Assembly: GCA_027487945.1 (NCBI GenBank)
Contig: JAIYCQ010000043.1
Span: 1 to 64,000, forward strand
Direction of reading: 5' to 3'
Origin: Caulobacteraceae bacterium
GTDB taxonomy: Bacteria > Pseudomonadota > Alphaproteobacteria > Caulobacterales > Caulobacteraceae
DNA length: 64,000 bases
Shown: positions 18,356 to 27,869 of the stretch, piece after piece
Layout: each line of letters starts with the position of its first letter
Numbering within the stretch: the first letter of the stretch is position 1
Program-made: the position numbers and the translations under genes
Notes under the pieces: model-generated
The model's input: the letters and a program-made list of their open reading frames with translations, nothing else
The model's database searches: none
Told to the model about the DNA's origin: nothing

Positions 18356-19372
18356 GTGATCGAAAGAAACTGGAACGAGCTCACCAAACCGGAAAAGCCG
18401 CTGATCGAAGCCGGTGTCGACGCCAGCCGCAAGGCCCGCATCGTCGCCGAGCCTCTGGAGCGCGGTTTCGGTGTGACGCTCGGCAACGCCCTTCGTCGTG
18501 TGCTCCTCTCCTCGCTGCAAGGCGCCGCCGTGACGGCGGTGCAGATTGACGGCGTGGTGCACGAGTTCTCGTCGCTCGAGGGCGTCCGCGAGGACGTCGT
18601 CGACATCGTCCTGAACATCAAGCAGCTGGCCCTGCGCCTGCACTCCGAAGGCCCCAAGCGCATGACCCTGCGCGCCAAGGGCCCCGGCGTGATCACCGCC
18701 AGCCAGATCGACGCCCCGTCGGACATCGAGATCCTCAACGGCGACCACGTGCTCTGCACGCTGGACGACGGCGCGGAAGTCCGCATGGAGTTCACGGTCA
18801 ACAACGGCAAGGGCTACGTCCCGGCCGAGAAGAACCGTCCCGAGGACGCCCCGATCGGCCTGATCGCCGTCGACGCCCTCTACAGCCCGGTCAAGCGCGT
18901 CGCCTACCGCGTCGAGCCGACCCGTCAGGGCCAGTCGCTCGACTACGACAAGCTGGTGCTGGAAATCGAAACCAACGGCGCCGTCGGCCCGGTTGACGCG
19001 GTGGCCTACGCCGCCCGCATCCTCCAGGACCAGCTGCAGATCTTCATCACCTTCGAAGAGCCCAAGGCCAAGTCCGACGGCGAGTCGAAGCCGGAGCTGC
19101 CGTTCAACCCGGCGCTGCTCAAGAAGGTCGACGAGCTGGAGCTGTCGGTCCGCTCGGCCAACTGCCTGAAGAACGACAACATCGTCTATATCGGCGACCT
19201 GATCCAGAAGACCGAGGCGGAGATGCTCCGCACCCCGAACTTCGGTCGCAAGTCGCTGAACGAGATCAAGGAAGTGCTCGCGGGCATGAACCTGCATCTC
19301 GGCATGGACGTGCCGAACTGGCCGCCCGAAAACATCGAAGATCTGGCCAAGAAGTTCGAAGACCAGATCTAG
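18356..19372 (+). CDS. rpoA: DNA-directed RNA polymerase subunit alpha, GTG start
   Basis: The 338-residue protein begins at GTG ([18 protein letters not shown]), the family start. The N-terminal assembly domain contains [22 protein letters not shown]. After a linker, the C-terminal domain carries the two helix-hairpin-helix segments ([33 protein letters not shown]) that bind UP-element DNA and activators. It scaffolds beta and beta-prime. The length is slightly above the E. coli 329 residues. Confidence 0.99.
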   Translation: MIERNWNELTKPEKPLIEAGVDASRKARIVAEPLERGFGVTLGNALRRVLLSSLQGAAVTAVQIDGVVHEFSSLEGVREDVVDIVLNIKQLALRLHSEGPKRMTLRAKGPGVITASQIDAPSDIEILNGDHVLCTLDDGAEVRMEFTVNNGKGYVPAEKNRPEDAPIGLIAVDALYSPVKRVAYRVEPTRQGQSLDYDKLVLEIETNGAVGPVDAVAYAARILQDQLQIFITFEEPKAKSDGESKPELPFNPALLKKVDELELSVRSANCLKNDNIVYIGDLIQKTEAEMLRTPNFGRKSLNEIKEVLAGMNLHLGMDVPNWPPENIEDLAKKFEDQI

Positions 19373-19532
19373 TTCGCTTCCGCGCTGTCTCCGGTCCGGC
19401 CTCTCGCAGGCGGGTCCGGGTCCGCTGACGCCGCATCCGCGGCCGAGGACCCCGGCGCTTCCGTTCTGACCCGGCAGGGAGCTGCGCCGGGATTGGTGAT
19501 GACACTGCGGGCCAAGGCCCAGGAGAGACAAA

Positions 19533-19949
19533 ATGCGTCACGGTAAGGCACACCGTAAACTGGGTCGTACGACCAGCCACCGCATCGCCATGTTCGCGAA
19601 CATGTCGGCGTCGCTGATCAAGCATGAGCAGATCGTCACCACGCTTCCCAAGGCGAAGGAACTGCGTCCCATCGTCGAGAAGCTGATCACGCTGGGCAAG
19701 CGCGGCGACCTGCACGCCCGTCGTCAGGCCATCAGCCAGGTTCGCGACATCGAGCAGGTCGGCAAGCTCTTCGCCGTGCTCGGCCCGCGCTACAAGGACC
19801 GCAACGGCGGCTACATCCGCGTCCTCAAGGCCGGCTTCCGCCACGGCGACAACGCCCCGATGGCCGTCATCGAGTTCGTCGACCGCGACGTCAGCGAAAA
19901 GGGCAAGGACTCCGGTCCGGTCCAGGAAAGCTTCGGCGGCGACGAATAG
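19533..19949 (+). CDS. rplQ: 50S ribosomal protein L17
   Basis: The 138-residue L17 begins [20 protein letters not shown], the family signature, and ends with a short acidic/Ser-rich tail. It lies near the exit tunnel. A 160-base spacer separates it from rpoA, longer than usual. A ribosome-binding site (aggagaga) precedes the ATG and a terminator follows, so it closes the cluster. Confidence 0.99.
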   Translation: MRHGKAHRKLGRTTSHRIAMFANMSASLIKHEQIVTTLPKAKELRPIVEKLITLGKRGDLHARRQAISQVRDIEQVGKLFAVLGPRYKDRNGGYIRVLKAGFRHGDNAPMAVIEFVDRDVSEKGKDSGPVQESFGGDE

Positions 19950-19980
19950 TCACTGGCCCAGCGCCAAGACATACGAAAGG

Positions 19981-20004
19981 CCCCGGAGCGATCCGGGGTC
20001 TTTT
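19981..20004 (+). terminator. Terminator of the S10-spc-alpha cluster
   Basis: A 7-bp GC stem (ccccgga / tccgggg) with a GCGA loop is followed by TCTTTT, 31 bases after the rplQ stop. The remaining 230 bases before the histidine kinase stop hold nothing I can assign. Part of it (about 20085-20215) looks lower in GC than its surroundings. Confidence 0.9.
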
Positions 20005-20233
20005 GCTTTCTGGGCGCGGCGCTCGCGTCGCGTGCTGATGGCGCCCGAGGTCGGCAATGGGCGGGAAGCGCCAGGAGCGGTTATTCCCTCAGTGCCAACA
20101 ACACGACATTCAGTGATGCACTTAGAGGTTGGAACAGCGTCTATTGTTCGGCTTGGTGCATCTGACAGCTCTTGTAGAAGGAGTGGACAGTTCCGTCGCC
20201 AGTCTTCTGCTTGGGTCGGGCGGACTCAAAACC

Positions 20234-21616
20234 CTATTCGGCGAGCACGTTTGGGAAGCAAGTTCTGGCGCACAGGCCGCCTTCGGGCCTGTTGGACAGG
20301 GTGATCTCAGCGCCGTGTGACTGGGCGATCGCGCGGGCGATGCCGAGCCCAAGACCCGTACCGCCGGTGGCCTGGTTTCGCGATCCCTCTCCGCGCACGA
20401 ACGGATCGAAGATGGTCGCCAAGAGCTGAGGCGAGATGCCTGGCCCGTCATCGATGACGTCGACAAAAAGCCCGTCCCTGCTGTTCTCGGTGCGGATCAA
20501 GACGAGGCCAGAACCATATCTGCGGGCATTCTCGAGCAGGTTCTCGAACAGGCGCGTCAGCGCCAGTCGGTTGCCGGCGATTGTGAACCTGTCAGCGCTC
20601 CGGTCGATCTGAAGCGAAACCGCGTAGGGGGCGGCGTTTGACAGACCGATCACCAGATCGTTCAGCGCAATCATTTCATGACCGCTGACGGGATGCTCCG
20701 CACGGGCGTAGGCCATCATATCCGCCAGCAGATGCTCCATCTGGGCGATGTCGGGTTCGATCAGATCAGCGGTGACGGTTTCGTTCGCGTCCATGCGCAG
20801 ACGGATCTTCGTCAGGCCGGTGCGGATGTCGTGGGCGATCGCCACCATGATCTGTTCGCGCTCGCGGACCAGGCCGGCGAGCCGGGCACGCATACGGTTC
20901 AACGCCATGGAGAGACGCTGCAGCTCGCGGGGGCCGACCTCGGAAACGGCGATCGCCGTCTCGGCCAGGCCCACGATCTCGGCGTCCCGTTCGAGCGCCC
21001 GGATCGGCCGCATGATCACCCGGTAGATCGCCAGGCTGAGCAACAGGGTGACGACGACGATCCCTCCGAACAGGAAGACGAGCGGATATGGGCCCTCCGT
21101 GTAGAAGATCGAAGGCGCGAGCCAGACGCTCAGCACCCGACCATCCGACAGCGGGATCGCGATGTGCATGACGCTGGCCGCGAAATAGGGGCGCAGGCCT
21201 TCGTTCCTCAAAACCTGCCGCAGCTCGATCAGCCCCAGTGTGCGAAACCGGATGTCGCGGCCATCTAATCGACCTGCTACACTCGCCTCGTCGTCCATCA
21301 GAAGCGTTCGTCGGGCATCATCCCCTTCCATCCCTTCCGGAAATCGCGACGTGATCCGAGCCGCCCGCGATCGGCTGGCATAGGTGGAAAGCAGAGCGCT
21401 CTCGGCTTCGGGTGGAGAGCTTTCGAGCAACCAGACCAGCTCGGCGATGCCACGTCCGCTCTCGGCGATGACCCGGTCAGACACCCGATCGGACAGAGGC
21501 GTCTGCATGACGACGGCCAGGGCGGCGAATGCCACCAGCAACAGACCCAGGGTTAGGCCGACGATGCGCGCCAGGATGGAGTTCACGGCGCTGCGGGCCA
21601 ATCCTCTCACCCTCAT
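20234..21616 (-). CDS. Sensor histidine kinase, EnvZ-like
   Basis: The 460-residue kinase has TM1 (about 15-37), a 140-residue periplasmic sensor with no domain I recognise, TM2 (about 178-200), a HAMP-like linker and the catalytic core. The H-box is AIAHDIRTGLTKIRLRM with phospho-acceptor His262, the N-box is RLFENLLENARRYG, and the G-boxes are DDGPGIS and GGTGLGLGIARAI. It should phosphorylate the response regulator upstream, whose stop overlaps its start by four bases. The signal is unknown; the neighbouring EF-hand gene suggests calcium or envelope conditions, which is only an inference. Confidence 0.93.
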   Translation of the reverse strand: MRVRGLARSAVNSILARIVGLTLGLLLVAFAALAVVMQTPLSDRVSDRVIAESGRGIAELVWLLESSPPEAESALLSTYASRSRAARITSRFPEGMEGDDARRTLLMDDEASVAGRLDGRDIRFRTLGLIELRQVLRNEGLRPYFAASVMHIAIPLSDGRVLSVWLAPSIFYTEGPYPLVFLFGGIVVVTLLLSLAIYRVIMRPIRALERDAEIVGLAETAIAVSEVGPRELQRLSMALNRMRARLAGLVREREQIMVAIAHDIRTGLTKIRLRMDANETVTADLIEPDIAQMEHLLADMMAYARAEHPVSGHEMIALNDLVIGLSNAAPYAVSLQIDRSADRFTIAGNRLALTRLFENLLENARRYGSGLVLIRTENSRDGLFVDVIDDGPGISPQLLATIFDPFVRGEGSRNQATGGTGLGLGIARAIAQSHGAEITLSNRPEGGLCARTCFPNVLAE

Positions 21617-22347
21617 TCCCGAACCACCGGTACCGTCAGCGCATAGCCGAGGTTGCGAATGGTCTTGATGAGCCCTGGCTCGCGTGGGTCTCTCTCGATC
21701 TTGCGGCGGATGCGGCTGATCTGGGAATCGATGCTGCGATCGAACGGTGAGGTGGCGACCCCGCGCGAGAGGTCTAGCAGGGTTTCACGCGACAGGACAC
21801 GGGGCGCGCGTTCTACAAGGGCAAGCAGCAGCGAGAACTCGCCCGATGTCAGGACGACCTCTTTCCCGTCGAGGGATTGCAGCGCCATCCGGTCAGGCAG
21901 CAGGCGATACGGCCCGAACCGAAACGCCACACCAAGGTGTCTCGCCGCTGGAGCGGACGCGGTCCCGTCGTGTCGACGCAGAACGGCCTTGATCCGGGCG
22001 ACGAGCTCACGCGGATTGAACGGCTTGGCGAGATAGTCATCGGCGCCGATCTCCAGTCCGACGATCCGGTCGACGTCCTCGGCGATCGCGGTCAGCATGA
22101 TGACCGGGACGGCCGACGCGCTCCGCAGTCTTCGGCAGAAGGACAGCCCGTCCTCGCCCGGCATCATCAGGTCCAGAACCATGAGATCGGTCCGACCCTC
22201 GGCGAGTATGGGCTCCGCCGCGGCGACCGAGGCGGCGGTCTGTGCGCGCATTCCGCTACGTTGCAGCACGCCTTGCACGAGCGTGCGGATGTCGCCGTCG
22301 TCGTCGACGATCAGGATGGATGGCCCCTGCTCCATGCGCCCCGTCAT
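21613..22347 (-). CDS. OmpR/PhoB-family response regulator
   Basis: The 244-residue protein has a receiver domain with acidic pocket DDD (15-17), phospho-acceptor Asp59 (VLDLMMPGEDG), switch residue in MLTAIAED and the YLAKPF lysine. A winged-helix DNA-binding domain follows (LTSGEFSLLLALVERAPRVLSRE ... IDSQISRIRRKIE ... IRNLGYAL). It is co-transcribed with the histidine kinase. Paired dyads in the divergent promoter region are the likely binding sites, so it may control both itself and the EF-hand gene. Confidence 0.95.
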   Translation of the reverse strand: MTGRMEQGPSILIVDDDGDIRTLVQGVLQRSGMRAQTAASVAAAEPILAEGRTDLMVLDLMMPGEDGLSFCRRLRSASAVPVIMLTAIAEDVDRIVGLEIGADDYLAKPFNPRELVARIKAVLRRHDGTASAPAARHLGVAFRFGPYRLLPDRMALQSLDGKEVVLTSGEFSLLLALVERAPRVLSRETLLDLSRGVATSPFDRSIDSQISRIRRKIERDPREPGLIKTIRNLGYALTVPVVRE

Positions 22348-22378
22348 AGTCGTTGCCCCCGGCTCGCTCTACTGCGGT

Positions 22379-22429
22379 TTTGTGATGAAATGTGTCCGCC
22401 ACCGCCAGTCGGTGACATTTCGTCACAAA
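22379..22429. promoter_or_regulatory. Paired operator-like dyads between response regulator and EF-hand genes
   Basis: Two 15-base arms, tttgtgatgaaatgt and acatttcgtcacaaa, form an inverted repeat with one mismatch and a 21-base spacer. Each arm also contains its own short dyad: the right one is a perfect gtgac-N5-gtcac, the left one imperfect. Read on the minus strand, the right site also has two TGTSAC units 10 bases apart, the period favoured by OmpR-family regulators. It lies in the 156-base divergent intergenic region, where it can serve both promoters. Confidence 0.7.
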
Positions 22430-22503
22430 TGGCCTTCCGCCCGGCAAACGTGGGCAACGCGACCGGGTCAATCTCCTCGCATTCCAACCGAGGAGACCAA
22501 CCG

Positions 22504-22929
22504 ATGATCAGGCTTTCGACTTCCACCTTGATCCCCTTCCTGACCGCCGTTGCCGCGACCAGCCTGCTCATGGCCAGCCCGGCTCTCGCGCAGTCAGGCG
22601 GGCAGATGGCCACCATGCTGGACCGCGCCGACCGCAATGCGGACGGTCGGGTGACATGGGGCGAGTTCACGCGTGCTCGCAGTGACATGTTCGACGAACT
22701 GGACCGTAACGACGATGGCAATGTCGATCGGGCCGACCGGCCGAGCATCATAGGCGACCGGTTTGACCAGGCCTACCGCGCCTTGTCGTCCCTGGACGCC
22801 AATGGCGATCGCCGTGTCTCGCGCACGGAACTCCGCGATGGTCCCGCCGACGCCTTCGACGCCGCGGACACCAACGGCGACCGCGTGCTGACCGCGGACG
22901 AACTCGCGACCCTTCGCCCCTCGCGCTGA
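22504..22929 (+). CDS. Exported four-EF-hand calcium-binding protein
   Basis: The 141-residue protein has a signal peptide (about 1-30, ending SPALAQ) and four 12-residue EF-hand loops at 43-54, 67-78, 98-109 and 122-133. Loops 1 and 2 are near canonical (DRNADGRVTWGE, DRNDDGNVDRAD). Loops 3 and 4 have Arg at the usual glycine position and may bind more weakly. It is presumably periplasmic and buffers or senses calcium. The start is chosen by the gaggag site and signal peptide; the track ORF begins far upstream in error. It is divergent from the two-component genes and followed by the hydroxylase gene. Confidence 0.9.
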   Translation: MIRLSTSTLIPFLTAVAATSLLMASPALAQSGGQMATMLDRADRNADGRVTWGEFTRARSDMFDELDRNDDGNVDRADRPSIIGDRFDQAYRALSSLDANGDRRVSRTELRDGPADAFDAADTNGDRVLTADELATLRPSR

Positions 22930-22969
22930 CCCGCCAAGTCGGCCTCATCCGATTACATAGGAGCTTCCC

Positions 22970-24051
<1,082 letters not shown>

Positions 24052-24140
24052 TAGGAGTCAGATCCGGGCCTAGAAGACGGGTGGTCTAAATGTCCGCTCA
24101 GGGTCGATAGCGGACTGAGACATCTCCCGTTTCCGTTTCT

Positions 24141-24208
24141 CCGGCAAAGGCCGGGTTCCATGCGGGTCAAGGGCTCGGAGCGGGATCATGGATCCCGGCC
24201 TTTGCCGG
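24141..24208. repeat. Palindromic intergenic repeat with 22-bp arms
   Basis: Arms ccggcaaaggccgggttccatg (24141-24162) and its near-perfect reverse complement (24187-24208, one mismatch) enclose 24 bases. It belongs to the same CCGGC-GCCGGG family as the repeat in the spc operon. It is the only recognisable content of the 494-base gap 23810-24303, which otherwise has no supportable gene. Confidence 0.8.
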
Positions 24209-24303
24209 GAAGACGGGACAGGGTCAGATCGGCGTCAACTTCACCCGTTGGCGTGGAGCCAGACAGCTGACCCCTGGATGTGCGCCAGGGGAGGAGACCG
24301 GCG

Positions 24304-25149
24304 CTACTCCCGCGTCAGGTCCTGTCGCTGGAACGCCCAGACCGCCAGGGCCGCGAGTCCCGCCGCCCACAGCGCCAGCGCCAGGAAGGCCAGCGGCCAG
24401 GCGGCAGGCTGTGACTCCGGCGGGGCTCCGGCCAGCAGGGCGGTGCGCAGGACGTCGGCGCTGAAGGCCGGCAGGAAGGCGTAGTCGAAGACCCCCGGTG
24501 GGCCGGTGAGGCCCTTGGCGATGCGGTCGATGGCCAGCAGCTGGACCGCCCACAGGCCGATGGCGCTGATCACCGCCGGGATGGCGTTGCGCGTCAGGAC
24601 GACCAGCAACATGGCCAGCGAGGCCATGGCTATCAGCTCCAGCCACGAGGTCGCGAAGCTGCCGCCCATGCGGACCAGGTCGGTGGCGAAGGAGAAGTTG
24701 CTCGTAAAGCCGTCGCCGGTCGCCAGCCCGTCGATCAGGGCGCTGACCATCGAGAAGACCGCCAGCAACAGGATCGAACCCGCCGCGCCGACCCCGAAGG
24801 TCATCAGCTTGGCCACAAGCAGGTTCGCCCGGGTGTTGCGCGGCGTGACCAGCCGCCAGGTCTCCCAGCGATAGTCGTCGGCGACCAGACCCGCGGCCGC
24901 CAGCATGAAGAACAGCTGCACCGGGATCAGGTCGGTCTGGGTCATGGCCTCGGACGCGGCCTTGGCGAGGTCGTTGGCCGCGAAGGTCAGGCCGGGGTCA
25001 CCCGGCGCGCGGCGGGTCGCCACGGTGATCACAGTGCCGATGAGGCCGAAGGCCAACGACATCAGGGGCACGAACAGGAAGCCCCAGAACAGCAGGCCCC
25101 GCGCCTTGGCAAGGCGCAGCCGCTCGGCGGCGAAGGCGTCAGCCAGCAT
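24304..25149 (-). CDS. ABC transporter permease (ABC-2 type)
   Basis: The 281-residue protein has about six transmembrane segments with a first helix at about 19-43 and a large first extracytoplasmic loop, as in ABC-2 permeases that pair with a single ATPase. It overlaps the ATPase gene by 11 bases. No substrate signature is visible. Such simple two-gene exporters move lipids, antibiotics or peptides. It ends in AFQRQDLTRE, a common tail in this group. Confidence 0.88.
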   Translation of the reverse strand: MLADAFAAERLRLAKARGLLFWGFLFVPLMSLAFGLIGTVITVATRRAPGDPGLTFAANDLAKAASEAMTQTDLIPVQLFFMLAAAGLVADDYRWETWRLVTPRNTRANLLVAKLMTFGVGAAGSILLLAVFSMVSALIDGLATGDGFTSNFSFATDLVRMGGSFATSWLELIAMASLAMLLVVLTRNAIPAVISAIGLWAVQLLAIDRIAKGLTGPPGVFDYAFLPAFSADVLRTALLAGAPPESQPAAWPLAFLALALWAAGLAALAVWAFQRQDLTRE

Positions 25150-26029
25150 CGGTCTCTCCCGTCAGGCTGAGGAACACCGTCTCCAGGTCCCCGCCGATCC
25201 AGCGCGCCTCGGTGATGTCGACCCCGGCCTTGACCAGCGCCTTGATCACGCCCGGGGCCGCGGCGCGATCGATCGCGGCCAGCACGGCCTCGCCTTCGAC
25301 GCGGGCCTTGTCGCCCAGCGCCGCCAGCGCCTTGTCGACCGGCGAGACGGTCAGCCGCAGCAGTTCATGGACGGCGGTCAGGTCGCTGACCGAGCCCTCG
25401 CGGACCAGCCGTCCCTTGTCGAGGAAGGCGACGCGGTCGCAGACGCGCTGGACCTCGTCCAGCTGGTGGCTCGCCAGGATGACGGTGACGCCGTCCCGGT
25501 CCGCCAGGTCGCGGATCAGGGCCCGGATCTCCAGGATGCCGGCCGGGTCCATGCCGCTGGTCGGTTCATCGAGGATCAGCACCTCGGGGCGGGTCAGCAG
25601 GGCGGCGGCCAGGGCCAGCCGCTGCTTCATACCGACCGAGAAGCCGTGCACCGTGCGGTCGGCGGCGTCGGTCAGGCCGACGCGGTCCAGCCAGCCGTCG
25701 ATGTCCGGGCTCTTCTCGCCGGACTCCAGCGCCAGGACCTTCAGGGTGTCGCGGGCCGTCAGCCAGGGCAGGAAGCGGGGCGTCTCGATGACGGCGCCGA
25801 TCCGGCGCAGCGCCTTGATGTCGCCCGCCGCCGCGCCGAGCAGCCGCGCCTCGCCGGCGCTGGGGCGAACCAGGCCGAGGACAATGCGGAACAGGGTGCT
25901 CTTGCCCGCCCCGTTGGGCCCGAGGATGCCGTAGACCCCGCCCTGCGGTATCCGCAGCGACAGCGCGTCCAGCGCCTTGACCGCGCCGAACGTCTTGCCG
26001 ACGCCGACAGCCTCGAGGGCGATGCTCAT
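25139..26029 (-). CDS. ABC transporter ATP-binding protein
   Basis: The 296-residue ATPase has Walker A GPNGAGKS, Q-loop region, signature FSVGMKQRLALAAALL, Walker B LILDEPTSGMD and the switch histidine in ILASHQLDE. A C-terminal accessory domain of about 80 residues resembles that of ABC-2 drug/lantibiotic-type exporter ATPases. It precedes and overlaps the permease gene, so the two form one exporter. The substrate is unknown. Confidence 0.95.
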   Translation of the reverse strand: MSIALEAVGVGKTFGAVKALDALSLRIPQGGVYGILGPNGAGKSTLFRIVLGLVRPSAGEARLLGAAAGDIKALRRIGAVIETPRFLPWLTARDTLKVLALESGEKSPDIDGWLDRVGLTDAADRTVHGFSVGMKQRLALAAALLTRPEVLILDEPTSGMDPAGILEIRALIRDLADRDGVTVILASHQLDEVQRVCDRVAFLDKGRLVREGSVSDLTAVHELLRLTVSPVDKALAALGDKARVEGEAVLAAIDRAAAPGVIKALVKAGVDITEARWIGGDLETVFLSLTGETDAG

Positions 26030-26185
26030 GGGGTCATCCGGGCTGTCCGCTCCCTGTCCCTGTCGGGAATAGCCGGGACTATGACCAGCGTCGCGCGCTC
26101 CGCCAAGCCGGACGCGCAGGGCTCCTTGACTAAGTAATTGCGTTATGAGTTAAATATTGGCGATATCAGGAAGGGAATCCCGTCC

Positions 26186-26653
26186 ATGGCCAGCCACCCG
26201 GCGTTGTCCTCGGCCCTCGTCTACAAGGATCCCAAGGCGGCCCTCGGCTACCTTGAAGCGGCCTTTGGCTTCGAACTGACGCTGCTCATCGAGGATGAGC
26301 AGGGCAACCTCGCCCATTCGCAGATGCGCTATGGCGACAGCCTGGTGATGGTCGGCAACGAATGGACCGACGAGCATCGCAGCCCCGCCTCGATCAACGG
26401 CCTGATGACCCAGACCGTCCACATCCAGATTCCTGAAGGGCAGGGGACGGTCGACGCCCACTGCGAGCGCGCCCGTGCTGCGGGCATGGTCATCCTCGCC
26501 GAGCCCGAGACCCAGTTCTACGGCGACCGCACCTATCGCTGCAAAGACCCCGAGGGTCACATCTGGACCGTGAGCCAGACGGTGCAGGTGATGTCGCCCG
26601 ACCAGTGGGACGCCGCCGACATGGGCCTGAAGACCACGGTCTACAGGGAATGA
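26186..26653 (+). CDS. VOC-family (glyoxalase/bleomycin-resistance fold) protein
   Basis: The 155-residue protein has paired beta-alpha-beta-beta-beta units (SALVYKDPKAALGYLEAAFGF ... DRTYRCKDPEGHIWTVSQ) typical of VOC proteins, including a conserved DPEGH. The start is ATG 26186 (MASHPAL), preceded by ggaaggga; the track ORF starts 48 bases too early. Its stop overlaps the ArsR start (ATGA), so it leads a five-gene operon. VOC members of this type often sit with ArsR and SRPBCC genes. The substrate is unknown. Confidence 0.88.
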   Translation: MASHPALSSALVYKDPKAALGYLEAAFGFELTLLIEDEQGNLAHSQMRYGDSLVMVGNEWTDEHRSPASINGLMTQTVHIQIPEGQGTVDAHCERARAAGMVILAEPETQFYGDRTYRCKDPEGHIWTVSQTVQVMSPDQWDAADMGLKTTVYRE

Positions 26654-27015
26654 GCGCCGCCGCCGCGCGCCTCGACGAGACCCTGACGGCCCTGGCTGAT
26701 CCGCATCGTCGGCGGGTCGTGGAGCTGCTGCGCGAGCGGCCGCACCGGGCCGGCGAACTGGCCGAGGCGACCGGTCTCACCCCGCCGGCCATGAGCCGCC
26801 ACCTGCGCACCCTGCGCCGCTGCGGCCTGGTCGAGGAGACCAGCCCGGAGTTCGACGCCCGGGTGCGCGTCTACCAGCTTAGGCCTGAACCGATGGTCCA
26901 CTTGCTGCGCTGGCTGGAGGAGACCGAGCGGATGTGGTCGGCGCAGCTGCTGGCCTTCAAGGCGCACCTGGAGGGCGGCTCCCCGGGCGCGGCGGCGCCC
27001 AAAGGAAAAGTCTGA
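26650..27015 (+). CDS. ArsR-family winged-helix transcriptional regulator
   Basis: The 121-residue protein is a winged-helix DNA-binding domain: LTALADPHRRRVVELLRERP leads to the recognition helix region LTPPAMSRHLRTLRRCGLVEE. No metal-binding cysteines are visible, so it is not a classic arsenic/metal sensor. It belongs to the subgroup that is paired with SRPBCC proteins, which follow here with a one-base overlap. It probably controls its own operon. Confidence 0.92.
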   Translation: MSAAAARLDETLTALADPHRRRVVELLRERPHRAGELAEATGLTPPAMSRHLRTLRRCGLVEETSPEFDARVRVYQLRPEPMVHLLRWLEETERMWSAQLLAFKAHLEGGSPGAAAPKGKV

Positions 27016-27479
27016 TGGCCAGCCGTGTCGTCGTCGCCCTGCGAGTCCGCGCCACGCCTGAGCGCGCCTTCGAGGCCTTCACAGCCGAGATCGGCGCCTG
27101 GTGGACGCCCAACGCCCTGTTCGCCTTCACGCCCCGTGCGCCGGGGGTGCTGTCGTTCGAAGGACGGGAGCGGCTGATCGAGACCCGCGAGGGCGGCAAG
27201 GTCTTCGAGATCGGCAGGGTTACAGTCTGGGAGCCTGGCGCGCGGCTGGTGGTCGGCTGGCGACAGGCGACCTTCACCCCGGACATGGCCACCCAGGTCG
27301 AGGTGACGTTCGAGGCGGTGGGCGAGGACGAGACGCGGGTGACCGTCATCCACACCGGCTGGGACAGCGTGCCCCAGGCCCACGCCGCCCGCCACGGCTT
27401 CCCGCTGACCGTGTTCCAGGCGCGGCATGGCGACTGGTGGCGGGTGCTGCTGGAGCGACTGGCGGGGTATGTGGGATGA
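27015..27479 (+). CDS. SRPBCC-domain (AHSA1-like) protein
   Basis: The 154-residue protein has the START-like fold pattern: VVVALRVRATPERAFEAFT at the N-terminus, WWTPN, then strands ending in a long C-terminal helix (HAARHGFPLTVFQARHGDWWRVLLERL). Such proteins bind hydrophobic ligands in a deep cavity. The start overlaps the ArsR stop by one base, so the pair is translationally coupled. The ligand is unknown. Confidence 0.88.
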   Translation: MASRVVVALRVRATPERAFEAFTAEIGAWWTPNALFAFTPRAPGVLSFEGRERLIETREGGKVFEIGRVTVWEPGARLVVGWRQATFTPDMATQVEVTFEAVGEDETRVTVIHTGWDSVPQAHAARHGFPLTVFQARHGDWWRVLLERLAGYVG

Positions 27480-27490
27480 GTGGCTTTCTT

Positions 27491-27513
27491 CCTTCTCCCG
27501 CGAGGGGAGAAGG
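27491..27513. repeat. Small dispersed palindrome CCTTCTCCC-GGGAGAAGG
   Basis: A perfect 9-bp inverted repeat around gcgag sits between two operon genes and supplies the purine-rich ribosome-binding region of the next gene. A close copy lies at 30623-30646. Confidence 0.7.
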
Positions 27514-27524
27514 GGAGACATTTG

Positions 27525-27869
27525 ATGACCCACGATGACATCCGCGTCCTCGCCCTGTCGCGGCCCGAAGCGCAGGAGCATCCGCACTTCGACCGGCCCT
27601 CGTTCCGGGTGCGCGGCAAGATCTTCATCACCCTGCCGCCGGTCGGCGAGGACGGTGTTCGCAAGGTCGTCCTGAAGCTGCCCCCGCTGGTCAAGGAGTC
27701 GCTCCGGGAGACCGATCCAGCAGCCGTCGTCTCGCTCGGAAACCAGGACAAGGGCGGCTGGACGCAGCTCGATATCGGGCGCATGGACGAGGGCAAGCTG
27801 GCCGACCTCATCAGGCTGGCATGGCGCGAGGTCGCGCCGAAGAAACTGAAGGCCGGGGAGCAGGCATGA
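27525..27869 (+). CDS. MmcQ/YjbR-family protein
   Basis: The 114-residue protein shows the compact MmcQ/YjbR (CyaY-like fold) pattern, with HPHFDRPSFRVRGKIFITL near the N-terminus and GNQDKGGWTQLDIGRM toward the end. The start is ATG 27525 (MTHDDIRVL), 15 codons into the track ORF, just after a small palindrome carrying aggggaga. Its stop overlaps the MFS start. The biochemical role of this family is not firmly known; it may bind nucleic acid or small ligands. Confidence 0.88.
   Translation: MTHDDIRVLALSRPEAQEHPHFDRPSFRVRGKIFITLPPVGEDGVRKVVLKLPPLVKESLRETDPAAVVSLGNQDKGGWTQLDIGRMDEGKLADLIRLAWREVAPKKLKAGEQA

Noticed and set aside
19950-20233. Remnant gene between the ribosomal terminator and the histidine kinase
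   Set aside because: Short frames there show no recognisable protein, and the lower GC alone is not enough evidence.
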